NCBI RefSeq assembly: GCF_016862515.1
Contig: NZ_BONC01000028.1
Location: 1-64,000 of the forward strand
Reading direction: 5' to 3'
Source: Asanoa iriomotensis
Lineage (GTDB): Bacteria > Actinomycetota > Actinomycetes > Mycobacteriales > Micromonosporaceae
Length of the DNA stretch: 64,000 nt
Shown: positions 1 through 8,987 of the stretch, one piece after another
Layout of the letters: every line of letters begins with the position of its first letter
How positions within the stretch are numbered: position 1 is the stretch's first letter
The notes under the pieces: model-generated
Seen by the model: the letters and a program-made list of their open reading frames with translations, nothing else
What the model was told of the DNA's origin: nothing
Databases searched by the model: none
Position numbers and translations under genes: made by a program

Positions 1-20
1 CCATGACCTCGACACAGACC

Positions 21-962
<942 letters not shown>

Positions 963-969
963 GGCATCG

Positions 970-975
970 ACGCTA
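970..975 (-). promoter_or_regulatory. -10 hexamer of aldo/keto reductase (leaderless)
   Basis: TAGCGT on the minus strand, 7 bases before the ATG at 962. It lies where the -35 region of the divergent regulator would be, so the two promoters face each other and overlap. Confidence 0.5.
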
Positions 976-994
976 ATGACGATCGGTCAGGCCG

Positions 995-1000
995 TACGCT
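995..1000 (+). promoter_or_regulatory. -10 hexamer of MocR-type regulator (leaderless)
   Basis: TACGCT, 8 bases before the GTG at 1009. The same hexamer and nearly the same spacing recur before the GntR gene at 59012, supporting a leaderless GTG start. Confidence 0.5.
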
Positions 1001-1008
1001 CCAATCTT

Positions 1009-2394
1009 GTGGTGAATTCCCAGACCAATCTGGCGTGGGCGACGCTGCTCGACCTGACCGGGTCGGGTCCGGCGCACCAGCGCCTGGCCCGGGCGTTGCG
1101 GGCCGCGATCCGCTCCGGCCGGCTGCCGACCGCCGCGGCCGTCCCGCCGAGCCGGGCCCTCGCGGAGGAGCTCGGCTGCTCGCGCTGGGTGGTCACCGAG
1201 GCCTACGGGCAGCTCGTCACGGAGGGCTACCTCGCCGCCCGCGTCGGCTCGGCGACCCGGGTGGCCTGGGCGCCGGACGACCACTCGCGCCCCGCCCGGC
1301 CGCCGCGCCCGCGGGCGCCCACACCCCGCTACGACCTCGCACCCGGACTCCCCGACGTGCGCGCGTTCCCCCGAAGGCGCTGGGCGGAGAGCGTCGCCGC
1401 CGTCACCCGGACGATCTCGGTCGACGACCTCGGCCTGCCGGACCCGCGCGGCCACCCGGTCGCCCGGCGCACCATCGCCGACTACCTCCGCCGCTCCCGC
1501 GGCGCGGTGGCCACGCCCGACACGGTCACCGTCTGCGCCGGCATCACCGACAGCGTGGCCCGCGTCGCCCGAGCCTTGCGCCGGCTGGGCGTCACCAGCG
1601 TCGGTGTCGAGGAGCCGGGCTGGCCCCGGCTGAGCGCCGCGGTCGCGGGCGCGGGCCTCACAGTGCGGCCGGTGCCGGTCGACCGCGACGGCCTGCGGGT
1701 CGACGCCCTCGACGGCGTCCGCGCGGTCGTGGTCGGCGCCGCACACCAGTTCCCCAGCGGTGCCGTCCTCGCGCCGTCGCGCCGGGCGGCCCTGCTGCGC
1801 TGGGCCCGCGCGGTCGACGGCTTCGTGGTGGAGGACGACTATGACGCGGAGTTCCGCTACGACCGCCGCCCGATCGCCGCGATGCAGGGCCTCGACCCGG
1901 GCCGGGTGGCGCTGCTGGGCTCGGTGAGCAAGACCCTCTCCCCCGCTCTCGGGCTGGGCTGGCTGCTCGCGCCCGGGGTGCTGACCGCGGCCGCCGACCC
2001 GGTCGCCGCCGCGCCGCCGGTGCTCGACCAGCTCGCGCTGGCCACCTTCGTGGACCGCGGCTGGTACGACGCCCACCTGCGGGCCGCCCGCCGCCGCTTC
2101 CGGACCCGCCGCGACCTCCTGCTGGCGGCGCTGCGCGAGGCGATCCCGGAGGCCACCGTCGACGGCACCGCCGCGGGCCTGCACGTGCTGCTCCGGCTGC
2201 CGGACGGCACCGACACCGCCGCCGTGGTCCGCGCCGCCGGCCGGGCAGGACTGAGCCTGATGGCCCTGGACGCGTACCGGTCCGTGCCCACCGTCCCACC
2301 CGACCCGGTGCTGGTCCTCGGCTACGGCAACCTCGCCGACAGCGAGATCGCCCCGGCGGTCGCCGTGCTCCGGACCACCCTCGACCGGGTGTAG
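1009..2394 (+). CDS. MocR/PdxR-type GntR regulator with aminotransferase domain
   Basis: Transcription factor of 461 residues. An N-terminal GntR winged helix (about residues 10-80, HQRLARALRAAI to GYLAAR) is fused to a fold-type I aminotransferase domain that binds PLP as effector. The PLP lysine lies in LGSVSKTLSP, and the acidic pair before it (VVEDDYDAEFRYDRRP) is typical. An ATG at 961 is in frame but overlaps the divergent gene's start and the promoter; GTG 1009 fits the helix boundary and the TACGCT hexamer. Members often control vitamin B6 genes or a divergent neighbour, here the aldo/keto reductase; that target is inferred. Confidence 0.88.
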   Translation: MVNSQTNLAWATLLDLTGSGPAHQRLARALRAAIRSGRLPTAAAVPPSRALAEELGCSRWVVTEAYGQLVTEGYLAARVGSATRVAWAPDDHSRPARPPRPRAPTPRYDLAPGLPDVRAFPRRRWAESVAAVTRTISVDDLGLPDPRGHPVARRTIADYLRRSRGAVATPDTVTVCAGITDSVARVARALRRLGVTSVGVEEPGWPRLSAAVAGAGLTVRPVPVDRDGLRVDALDGVRAVVVGAAHQFPSGAVLAPSRRAALLRWARAVDGFVVEDDYDAEFRYDRRPIAAMQGLDPGRVALLGSVSKTLSPALGLGWLLAPGVLTAAADPVAAAPPVLDQLALATFVDRGWYDAHLRAARRRFRTRRDLLLAALREAIPEATVDGTAAGLHVLLRLPDGTDTAAVVRAAGRAGLSLMALDAYRSVPTVPPDPVLVLGYGNLADSEIAPAVAVLRTTLDRV

Positions 2395-2420
2395 GAACCG
2401 GCCCGTCTGGCATGCTTGAA

Positions 2421-2497
2421 GCGAGCGCGACTGGCGGCAACGAGGATGGCAACGACCATCGGGGAGCCCGCCCGTGGGCATCGACCGCCTGGGTGCC
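2421..2497 (+). ncRNA. ZTP (pfl) riboswitch upstream of folD
   Basis: The region carries the conserved blocks of the ZTP/ZMP-sensing pfl motif in order: GACTGGCGG, a small TGG/ACCA hairpin, CGGGGAGCC, a GCCC/GGGC hairpin and CGACCGCCTGGG. TGGCGG can pair with CCGCC to form the pseudoknot. This RNA is known upstream of folD, purH and glyA and senses the purine intermediate Z nucleotide, which accumulates when 10-formyl-THF is short. Its place 56 bases before the folD ATG agrees. Confidence 0.9.
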
Positions 2498-2546
2498 CAC
2501 GGGAGTAGGCGTGGGCATTGGCATCCGGTGCCCACGACGAGGGGGG
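2474..2546 (+). promoter_or_regulatory. Expression platform of the ZTP riboswitch
   Basis: Four alternating complementary heptamers: GTGGGCA at 2474 and 2511, TGCCCAC at 2494 and 2529. Each can pair with either neighbour, so folding the aptamer (which uses the first) should decide which downstream hairpin forms near the GAGGGGGG ribosome-binding site at 2538-2545. No T tract follows, which favours translational rather than intrinsic-terminator control. Confidence 0.55.
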
Positions 2547-2552
2547 ATCACT

Positions 2553-3413
2553 ATGTCCGCGCGTCTTCTGCCCGGCGGCCCGGTCGCCGAGAGCATCCTG
2601 GCCGACGTCTCCGACCGCGTCCGCGTGCTCAAGGACAAGGGCGTGACGCCCGCGCTCGCGACCATCCTGGTGGGTGACGACGACGCGAGCGCCGGCTACA
2701 TCCGCATCAAGCAGCGCCAGGCGGCCGACCTCGGCTTCGTGTCGCCGCACGCGCACCTGCCGGCCAGCACCACGCAGGCCGAGCTGGAGCGGACGATCGC
2801 CGACTTCAGCACCGACCCGGCCGTGCACGGCCTGCTCGCGCAGCACCCGGTGCCGGGCCACCTGGACTACGACAAGGCCCTGGCCGTGATGGACCCCGAC
2901 AAGGACGTCGACGGCATGCACCCGGTCAACATGGGTCGGCTCGCCCTGGGCCTGCCGGGCCCGCTGCCCTGCACCCCCGCGGGCATCGAGGCACTGCTGG
3001 CCTTCTACGACATCCCGGTAGCCGGCCGCGAGGTCGTCATCCTGGGCCGCGGCGCCACCCTGGGCCGCCCTTTGGCGATGCTCCTGGCCCAGAAACGCCC
3101 GACGGCGAACGCGGCGGTCACGGTGGTACACACGGGCGTCAAGGACTGGCCGCGCTACACGCAGCGAGCCGAGATCCTGGTCGCGGCGGCCGGCGTCCCC
3201 GGCATCATCCAGCCGGAACACGTCCGTCCAGGTTCGACGGTGATCGGCGGAGGCGTCCGCTACGAGGGCCGCCGCCTCCTGCCGGACGTCGACGAGTCCT
3301 GCGCGGAGGTAGCCGGCGCGATCACGCCGCGCCTCGGCGGCGTAGGCCCGACGACGGTCGCGATGCTCTTCCGCAACGCGATCACCGCCGCGGAACGCGC
3401 CACGGAGGCATAA
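2553..3413 (+). CDS. folD: Methylene-THF dehydrogenase/methenyl-THF cyclohydrolase (diverged FolD)
   Basis: Bifunctional one-carbon enzyme (286 residues) interconverting 5,10-methylene-THF, 5,10-methenyl-THF and 10-formyl-THF. Y49 and K53 in GYIRIKQ match the catalytic Tyr/Lys, QHPVPGHLD is the cyclohydrolase loop, and KDVDGMHPVN and PCTPAG are family motifs. The NADP loop is unusual: GRGATLGRP instead of the common GRSxxVGxP, and the C-terminal GDVD block reads LLPDVD. It belongs to a diverged actinobacterial FolD group, so a second standard folD elsewhere is possible. The start is set by the strong GAGGGGGG site and ends the riboswitch leader. Confidence 0.9.
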   Translation: MSARLLPGGPVAESILADVSDRVRVLKDKGVTPALATILVGDDDASAGYIRIKQRQAADLGFVSPHAHLPASTTQAELERTIADFSTDPAVHGLLAQHPVPGHLDYDKALAVMDPDKDVDGMHPVNMGRLALGLPGPLPCTPAGIEALLAFYDIPVAGREVVILGRGATLGRPLAMLLAQKRPTANAAVTVVHTGVKDWPRYTQRAEILVAAAGVPGIIQPEHVRPGSTVIGGGVRYEGRRLLPDVDESCAEVAGAITPRLGGVGPTTVAMLFRNAITAAERATEA

Positions 3414-3463
3414 CACCCGCCTGGCGCAACTGCCCACAACAAAGCGAATTTTGGCTCGGGTCC

Positions 3464-3483
3464 GCGGCGGTCACGACCGCCGC
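3464..3483. terminator. Hairpin between convergent genes
   Basis: GCGGCGGTC and GACCGCCGC form a perfect 9-bp stem around a 2-base loop between the ends of folD and the DUF2142-like gene. No T tract on either side; a bidirectional terminator is the simplest reading. Confidence 0.4.
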
Positions 3484-3564
3484 TCCCGCCAGACACCGCT
3501 TCGCTGCCAGGCCCGCGCTGCCACGACCCTCACAGCACGCGCGCGCTGGCACTGGCCACTGCGG

Positions 3565-5208
3565 CTAGACCGGGACCCGGGCCGGTTCGGTGGGGGCCGT
3601 TGGTTGGGTTGGGGTCGGTGTGGGAGTGGGTGGGGTGTCGTTGTCGGTGGAGGACGGGCGCGACGCTAGGCGGATCGTCGCCGTCAGGGTTGCCGCGAGG
3701 GCCGCCACCAGCGTTGCCAGCAGGAGGATCAGGACAACCGGGGGTAGGGCGTACCAGGTGGCGATCGCGCCCGGGACCGCCGTGCGGTTGCCGTTCGCGG
3801 GCGTCCAGAACAGGTCCAGCGTGTATCCGATGTAGACCATCTGGATCAGGATCGCGAAACCCAGCAGCGCCAGCGGGACCCACCGGCGCCAGCGGTCGTG
3901 CATGCGGGCCGTCGCCGCCAGAGCCACGACCGCCACGCCGACCAGGCCGCCGTAGAGATAGCGGCCCTGCATCGCGGCGTAGGTGTGGCTTGCGGCGAAC
4001 TGTTCGTAGGAGCCCTTGGCAACGATCGCCAGCAGGGCCACCGTCGGGAAGAGCAGCACCACGATCGTGGCGTGCGGGAGTGTGCGCAGCATCGGCGTCG
4101 CCACGACCGCCACCACCACCAGCACGCCCGCCAGCAGCGCCAGCCTCCACGGCCAGTGGTGCAGACCGGCGCCCGTCTGGTCGTGCACGAAGAACAGCGT
4201 GTTCATCCGTTCCAGGAAGCGCAGCAGCCAGAACACGCCGCCGTCCGCGAACGAGAAGTGGGCCGTGAGGTCCGGCATCGAGGTGAATCGGCCGTGTGGC
4301 TGCAGCGACCCGTACACGATGCGGTTGTGGACCCACCAGGCCAGGCCCGGTAGGCAGGCCAGCCACGCCACGCCCAGTGACCACCCCGCCGCACGCCAGC
4401 GGTCCCGTTGGCGGAGCGCCGCGACGGCGTACACCATCAAGATCCAAGCCGGCACCAGCAGCGCGAAGCCCTTCGTCAGCAGGGCCAGCGACCCCACCCC
4501 GCCGATCGCCAGCGCGGTTCGCCGCGAGAGGTCCCCGGTCAGCACCCGCGCCACGAGCAGGGTCAGCACCGCGAACAGCGGCACGAGCAGGTTGTCGTTG
4601 TTGACCGCCGACTCCGTGTGGGTCAACTCCGGTATCGCCAGCGGCACCAGCGCCGCCGCGATCGGCAGCGGCTCCGGCAGGCGCAGCCGCCTCGCCACCG
4701 CCCACAGCAGCAGCGGCAACGCCGCCGCGAACAGCACGTTCCACCAGCGCAGGACCAGGTAGGTGAGGTCGAACGGAATCCGGTCCCAACCCGGCACGAG
4801 CGCGAGGGCGGCGGCGCCCAGGGCGTAGTACAACGGCGGGTGCTGGATGAGTTGGTTGGCCGGCACCCTGTCCGCGGGCGCGGAGCCGCCGGCATCGGCG
4901 AACGACGCGCGGTCGGCGCGCGGCGGGACCGGCAGGTCGGCCAGGTGCAGCGGCCCGCCGATCCGGTTGGACCGGGTGAAACCGCCCGCGCCGCTGCCCT
5001 CCGTGACCGCGAGCGTGCCCGGATCCGGCCACGGCCACGCCCGACCCTGCGCGACCGCGACGATCAGGTCGACGTGCTGGCGCTCGTCGGGTGACCGGAA
5101 GTTGGGAAAGATCGCCGTCTGCGCGAGGACCACGGCGAGATGCAGGACAACGATCAACCACACCAAACCGGGAACAGCGCGCAAAGCCGGACGTATCGCA
5201 CGGACCAC
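3565..5208 (-). CDS. DUF2142-like polytopic membrane protein (GT-C-like)
   Basis: Integral membrane protein of 547 residues with about ten hydrophobic helices. After the first helix comes an extracytoplasmic loop starting PDERQHV, which resembles the PDE.H signature of DUF2142, a family grouped with lipid-linked sugar transferases of GT-C fold. TESAVNNDNLL and LLTKGFAL are further conserved-looking loops. The C-terminus is a Pro/Thr-rich tail (about 25 residues). A role in transferring sugars to cell-envelope glycans is inferred from the fold only; no glycan genes are nearby. Start GTG 5208 lies 6 bases after a TAGCCT hexamer. An overlapping frame on the same strand is a shadow. Confidence 0.7.
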   Translation of the reverse strand: MVRAIRPALRAVPGLVWLIVVLHLAVVLAQTAIFPNFRSPDERQHVDLIVAVAQGRAWPWPDPGTLAVTEGSGAGGFTRSNRIGGPLHLADLPVPPRADRASFADAGGSAPADRVPANQLIQHPPLYYALGAAALALVPGWDRIPFDLTYLVLRWWNVLFAAALPLLLWAVARRLRLPEPLPIAAALVPLAIPELTHTESAVNNDNLLVPLFAVLTLLVARVLTGDLSRRTALAIGGVGSLALLTKGFALLVPAWILMVYAVAALRQRDRWRAAGWSLGVAWLACLPGLAWWVHNRIVYGSLQPHGRFTSMPDLTAHFSFADGGVFWLLRFLERMNTLFFVHDQTGAGLHHWPWRLALLAGVLVVVAVVATPMLRTLPHATIVVLLFPTVALLAIVAKGSYEQFAASHTYAAMQGRYLYGGLVGVAVVALAATARMHDRWRRWVPLALLGFAILIQMVYIGYTLDLFWTPANGNRTAVPGAIATWYALPPVVLILLLATLVAALAATLTATIRLASRPSSTDNDTPPTPTPTPTQPTAPTEPARVPV

Positions 5209-5214
5209 CGGGTG

Positions 5215-5220
5215 AGGCTA
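5215..5220 (-). promoter_or_regulatory. -10 hexamer of DUF2142-like gene (leaderless)
   Basis: TAGCCT on the minus strand, 6 bases before the GTG at 5208; there is no ribosome-binding site in the gap. Confidence 0.45.
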
Positions 5221-5298
5221 GCGGACCGTCCGGCGCCGGGGCGGCAGCGCGCGGCACGGGTCCTAGGCTTGCACCCGACCGAGTTAAGTGAGGGGAAC

Positions 5299-5742
5299 AT
5301 GAGCCAAGATCCGGATTACGAGGTCCTCGAGGACGACGGGGTGCTCGACGCGTCCGACACGCTCGACGACGACCGCGTCGCCGACCCGCTGGACGTGGGC
5401 ATCGCGCCCGCCGACCGCTGGAGCGGGGCCAACCGGTTCGGCACCACCGCCGCCGAGGAGCGCCAGGGCGAGTCGCTCGAACAGCTCCTGGCCGAAGAGG
5501 AACCCGACATCGACCCGTACGCCGACCCGGCGGACGACGAGGACGAGATCAGCCGCCGCGGCTACGAGGAGGACCCCCGGGCCGGCCGGCTGGTCGAGGA
5601 CGACCAGGGATTCGGCGAGGACGTCGAGGCCGACTCGGTAGCGTGGGACGCCGGGATCGACGCCGGTGGTGCCAGCGCCGAGGAAGCCGCGATCCACGTG
5701 GTCGACGGTCCCGACGACGAAGGTGACGGACCTCTCCGTTAA
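5299..5742 (+). CDS. DUF5709 acidic protein
   Basis: A 147-residue, strongly acidic soluble protein. The central block RWSGANRFGTTAAEERQGESLEQLLAEEEPD is characteristic of the actinobacterial DUF5709 family, of unknown function; the flanks are Asp/Glu-rich and probably disordered. ATG 5299 is preceded by GTGAGGGGAAC, a good ribosome-binding site, and the reading frame upstream lacks family similarity. A TAGGCT hexamer about 35 bases upstream could be its -10. It is transcribed alone, divergent from the membrane protein. Confidence 0.85.
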   Translation: MSQDPDYEVLEDDGVLDASDTLDDDRVADPLDVGIAPADRWSGANRFGTTAAEERQGESLEQLLAEEEPDIDPYADPADDEDEISRRGYEEDPRAGRLVEDDQGFGEDVEADSVAWDAGIDAGGASAEEAAIHVVDGPDDEGDGPLR

Positions 5743-5806
5743 GCTCCGCGGAATAGTTGCGGCGTCAAATAAGTTGACGGTGGCTGACGAAACGAGGTGT
5801 TTTGAG

Positions 5807-6916
5807 ATGCAGTTCGGGATCTTCACCGTCGGCGACGTGACGCCGGACCCGACCAACGGCACGACCCCCAGCGAGGGCGACCGGATCAAGGCCATGGTCA
5901 CCATCGCGCTCAAGGCCGAGGAGGTCGGCCTGGACGTCTTCGCGACCGGCGAGCACCACAACCCGCCGTTCGTGCCGTCCTCGCCGACCACCATGCTGGG
6001 CTACATCGCGGCACGCACGGAGAGGCTCCTGCTCTCCACCGCCACCACGCTGATCACCACCAACGACCCGGTGAAGATCGCCGAGGACTACGCGATGCTG
6101 CAGCACCTGGCCGGCGGCCGGGTCGACCTGATGATGGGCCGTGGCAACACCGGGCCGGTCTACCCCTGGTTCGGGCAGGACATCCGCAACGGCATCCCCC
6201 TCGCCATCGAGAACTACTCGCTGCTGCACAAGCTGTGGCGCGACGAGGTGGTCGACTGGAAGGGCCGCTTCCGCACGCCGTTGCAGTCGTTCACGTCGAC
6301 ACCGCGCCCGCTGGACGGCGTGCCTCCGTTCGTCTGGCACGGCTCCATCCGCAGCCCGGAGATCGCCGAGCAGGCCGCCTACTACGGTGACGGCTTCTTC
6401 GCGAACCACATCTTCTGGCCCAAGGAGCACACCCAGCGCATGGTCGGCCTTTACCGCGAGCGGTTCGGGCACTACCACGGCTCCCCCGACCAGGCCATCG
6501 TCGGCCTCGGCGGTCAGGTCTTCATGCGCAGGAACAGCCAGGACGCGGTGCGCGAGTTCCGGCCCTACTTCGACAACGCGCCGGTGTACGGGCACGGCCC
6601 GTCGCTGGAGGACTTCACCCGCGAGACGCCGTTGACCGTCGGCAGCCCGCAGGAGGTCATCGACCGCACGCTCGGGTTCCGCGACTACGTCGGCGACTAC
6701 CAGCGCCAGCTGTTCCTGATTGACCACGCCGGCCTGCCGCTCAAGGTGGTCCTGGAGCAGCTCGACCTGCTCGGCGAGGAGGTCGTGCCGGTGCTGCGCA
6801 AGGAGTTCGCCAAGAACCGCCCGGCGGACGTGCCGGACGCGCCGACCCATGAGTCGCTGGTGGCGGCCGCCGCCGCTGCCGCCGCAGCCGCCGCTTCGGC
6901 AGAGGTCGTGGCATGA
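5807..6916 (+). CDS. CE1758-family FMN-dependent luciferase-like monooxygenase
   Basis: Class C flavin monooxygenase of the bacterial luciferase superfamily (369 residues, TIM barrel). MQFGIFTVGD, TGEHHNPPFVPSSP, GRVDLMMGRGNTGPVYPWF and VGSPQEVIDRTL follow the CE1758 subfamily closely. It would oxidise an unknown substrate using O2 and FMNH2 supplied by the next gene, with which it overlaps by 4 bases (ATGA). That pairing (CE1758 + CE1759) is conserved in actinobacteria and supports a two-component system. The C-terminus ends in an unusual run of about ten alanines. Start at ATG 5807; upstream in-frame codons lack similarity. Confidence 0.9.
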   Translation: MQFGIFTVGDVTPDPTNGTTPSEGDRIKAMVTIALKAEEVGLDVFATGEHHNPPFVPSSPTTMLGYIAARTERLLLSTATTLITTNDPVKIAEDYAMLQHLAGGRVDLMMGRGNTGPVYPWFGQDIRNGIPLAIENYSLLHKLWRDEVVDWKGRFRTPLQSFTSTPRPLDGVPPFVWHGSIRSPEIAEQAAYYGDGFFANHIFWPKEHTQRMVGLYRERFGHYHGSPDQAIVGLGGQVFMRRNSQDAVREFRPYFDNAPVYGHGPSLEDFTRETPLTVGSPQEVIDRTLGFRDYVGDYQRQLFLIDHAGLPLKVVLEQLDLLGEEVVPVLRKEFAKNRPADVPDAPTHESLVAAAAAAAAAAASAEVVA

Positions 6917-7527
6917 CGCAGCGCACCATCGCCGTGGTCTCCGGCGGGTTGCGGCAACCCTCGTCGTCGCGGCTGCTGGCCGACAGGCTGGCGGCCGCGA
7001 CCGGCGAGGAGCTGACCCGGCTCGGCGTCACCCCGAAGATCGAGGTCATCGAGCTGCGGGACCACGCGCACGAGATCGTCGACAACCTGTTGACCGGCTT
7101 CCCGGGCAGCGCGTTCGCGAAGGTGGTGGAGACCGTGGCCGCCGCCGACGGGCTGGTCGCGGTCTCGCCGGTCTTCACCGCGTCGTACAGCGGCCTGTTC
7201 AAGTCCTTCGTGGACCTGCTGCCGGACGGCTCGCTGGCCGGCAAGCCGATCCTGATCGGCGCGACCGGCGGCACCGCGCGGCACTCGCTGGCGCTGGACC
7301 ACGCCATGCGCCCGCTGTTCGCGTACACCCGCTCGATCGTGGTGCCGACCGGCGTGTTCGCCGCGGCCGAGGACTGGGCGGGCGAGGAGGCGGTGGAACG
7401 GCTCGACAAGCGGTCCCGGCGCGCCGCGGCCGAACTGGCCGCCGAGGTGGCCCGCCGCGAGCCGACCGAGATCGAGGACCCGTTCGCACTGCGCACATCG
7501 TTCGAGGACCTGCTCGCCGGCGAGTGA
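6913..7527 (+). CDS. CE1759-family NAD(P)H-dependent FMN reductase
   Basis: Flavodoxin-like reductase (204 residues) that makes FMNH2 for the upstream monooxygenase. The N-terminal VVSGGLRQPSSSRLLADRL is the FMN phosphate-binding loop, and VSPVFTASYSGLFKSFVDLL is the substrate-facing motif of the SsuE/MsuE-like fold. Translation is coupled to the monooxygenase by the ATGA overlap. The stop overlaps an in-frame-shifted ATG of the next gene (TGATG), so all three genes from 5807 may be one transcript. Confidence 0.9.
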   Translation: MTQRTIAVVSGGLRQPSSSRLLADRLAAATGEELTRLGVTPKIEVIELRDHAHEIVDNLLTGFPGSAFAKVVETVAAADGLVAVSPVFTASYSGLFKSFVDLLPDGSLAGKPILIGATGGTARHSLALDHAMRPLFAYTRSIVVPTGVFAAAEDWAGEEAVERLDKRSRRAAAELAAEVARREPTEIEDPFALRTSFEDLLAGE

Positions 7528-7544
7528 TGCGCGAGGATGAGGGT

Positions 7545-8063
7545 ATGTACCTCATCCGCGAGAAGATCTTCGACATCGGCGACGACTTCGACATCACCGA
7601 CGACTCGGGCAACAAGGTGTTCCACGTCGACGGCAAGGTGCTCAGCCTGCGCGACAAGCTGGTCATCGAGGACCCGTCGGGCCGCGAGGTGGCGGCGGTG
7701 CACCGCAAGCTGATCGCGCTGCGGCCGACGTACGCGATCAGCATCGGCGGGCAGGAAGCGGCCGAGATGCGCAAGAAGCTGTTCACGCCGTTCCGCGACA
7801 AGTACACGATCGACGTGCCGGGCCCCGACGACCTGGAGATGAAGGGCGACCTGCTCGACCACGAGTACGAGGTCGAGCTGGGCGGGTCGCGCGTCGCCCA
7901 GGTCTCCAAGAAGTGGTTCACGATCCGCGACACGTACGCGGTCGACGTCGCGCCCGGCCAGAACGACCTGCTCATCCTGGCCGGCGTGCTGGCCCTCGAC
8001 CTGGCCGAGTCGCGCGCCGAGCGCAAGCGGGCCGAGGACGCGGCCCGCGACCAGGACCGTTAG
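7545..8063 (+). CDS. LURP-one-related (tubby-like) protein
   Basis: 172 residues, beta-rich, of the LURP-one/YxjI family with a tubby-like fold. MYLIREKIFDIGDDFDITDDSGNKVF and repeated FxxRDKYxIDV-type strands (residues 85-150) are typical. Function is unknown; some members bind lipids or nucleic acids. ATG 7545 is preferred because GAGGATGAGGG precedes it and homologues start at MYLI; an ATG at 7527 overlapping the previous stop would add six residues. The C-terminus is a charged helix (ESRAERKRAEDAARDQDR). Confidence 0.8.
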   Translation: MYLIREKIFDIGDDFDITDDSGNKVFHVDGKVLSLRDKLVIEDPSGREVAAVHRKLIALRPTYAISIGGQEAAEMRKKLFTPFRDKYTIDVPGPDDLEMKGDLLDHEYEVELGGSRVAQVSKKWFTIRDTYAVDVAPGQNDLLILAGVLALDLAESRAERKRAEDAARDQDR

Positions 8064-8209
8064 CAACCGGGCCCGGATCTGAACCGATCCAGACCACCTG
8101 TACGGGTGAACCACCGACGGAATCCACTGTGGATTTGCGTGCCCCCTACCGCGGGGGTTGAGGCACTAAGGTCCCTCGGGACATTCACAGCAAACCATGG
8201 GGGTTCACG

Positions 8210-8680
8210 GTGACATTCACCAGATTGTTGGCCAAGGTCGCGGCGGCGGTCGTCGTCGCGGCCGGCGTGCTCGTGGCGCCGCAGGCGGCCCACGCGGCGT
8301 TCCCGGGGATCCACGAGCCTGACCAGTCGTTCTATCACGGCGGCAGCAGCGCTGGCACCAAGGTCCTCGCGCTGCACGGCGCTCTGCTCATCGTGCCGGA
8401 GGACACGGCCGTCCGCATGTCGGGGAATCTGGACGTCAGGTCCAAGGAGTGCGGTGCGGTCTACGTGAAGGGCTACGTCGACATCGGCAACGGCGTCTGG
8501 CGGAACGTTTCGACCCGCAGTTCGAGCCCGCGCTGCTCCACCGGGTCCGGCTGGGCCAGCTACAAGATTCTCGTGGAGGCTCCGGGCCGGGGCATCCGGA
8601 AGGCCGAAGTGCTGCTGGCGGACACGACGCACGGCACGCACAACCTCGCGTGCTTCGACAGGTGCGTGTACTACTTCTGA
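8210..8680 (+). CDS. Small secreted protein of unknown function
   Basis: 156 residues. Residues 1-29 form a clear Sec signal peptide (RLLAKV, an Ala/Val-rich core, then cleavage after AAHA). The mature part is about 127 residues with four Cys (KECG, SPRCS, NLACFDRC), so likely two disulphides. It is compact and secreted; I do not recognise a family. GTG 8210 is preferred; ATGGGGGTT just before it acts as ribosome-binding site (that ATG is out of frame). A TAAGGT hexamer at 8168-8173 is a possible -10. A very strong terminator follows. Confidence 0.65.
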   Translation: MTFTRLLAKVAAAVVVAAGVLVAPQAAHAAFPGIHEPDQSFYHGGSSAGTKVLALHGALLIVPEDTAVRMSGNLDVRSKECGAVYVKGYVDIGNGVWRNVSTRSSSPRCSTGSGWASYKILVEAPGRGIRKAEVLLADTTHGTHNLACFDRCVYYF

Positions 8681-8690
8681 TCCCCGTCGC

Positions 8691-8730
8691 GACGCCCCGC
8701 CCGCCCCATCGCGGGGGCGGGCGGGGCGTC
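8691..8730. terminator. Strong 17-bp hairpin terminator
   Basis: GACGCCCCGCCCGCCCC (8691-8707) pairs perfectly with 8714-8730 around a 6-base loop, 11 bases after the secreted-protein stop. There is no T tract. It can serve both converging transcripts. Confidence 0.65.
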
Positions 8731-8765
8731 TGCGATCACCGCTTCACGGTAGGAGCGGATGCCCG

Positions 8766-8975
8766 TCAGGCGGTCGCGGTGGTGCAGGGTCGGGCGCGCC
8801 GGGGCTCGACGCGGTCGGCCAGGCGGCGCAGCAGCGTCGCGGTGCCGCGGCGCAGCGGATCGCCGCGACCGTGGCCGCGTGAGCGCACCCGGGACGCCGG
8901 CGCCGACGGCCGGGCGGAGTTGACGTGGTGTGTGGTGTCGTTCATGGCCTGGACCATGGCTGACGCTTCGAACAT
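8766..8975 (-). CDS. Possible small basic protein downstream of lacI
   Basis: 69 codons beginning MFEASAMVQAMNDTTHHV, then a basic Arg-rich half. It begins 12 bases after the LacI stop and has a good ribosome-binding site (TAGGAGCAGGTC before ATG 8975), so translation as the second gene of the lacI operon is plausible. No family is recognised, and the Arg-rich C-terminal half could be chance coding in GC-rich DNA; the first 25 residues look the most protein-like. Confidence 0.4.
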   Translation of the reverse strand: MFEASAMVQAMNDTTHHVNSARPSAPASRVRSRGHGRGDPLRRGTATLLRRLADRVEPRRARPCTTATA

Positions 8976-8987
8976 GACCTGCTCCTA

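Noticed and set aside
3530-5257. 575-codon minus-strand frame overlapping the DUF2142-like gene
   Set aside because: Gly/Arg-rich out-of-frame reading of a clear membrane protein.
6860-6915. Run of about ten Ala codons at the end of the flavin monooxygenase as a frameshift or repeat artefact
   Set aside because: Frame continues to a stop that overlaps the next gene correctly (ATGA); a low-complexity tail is enough to explain it.
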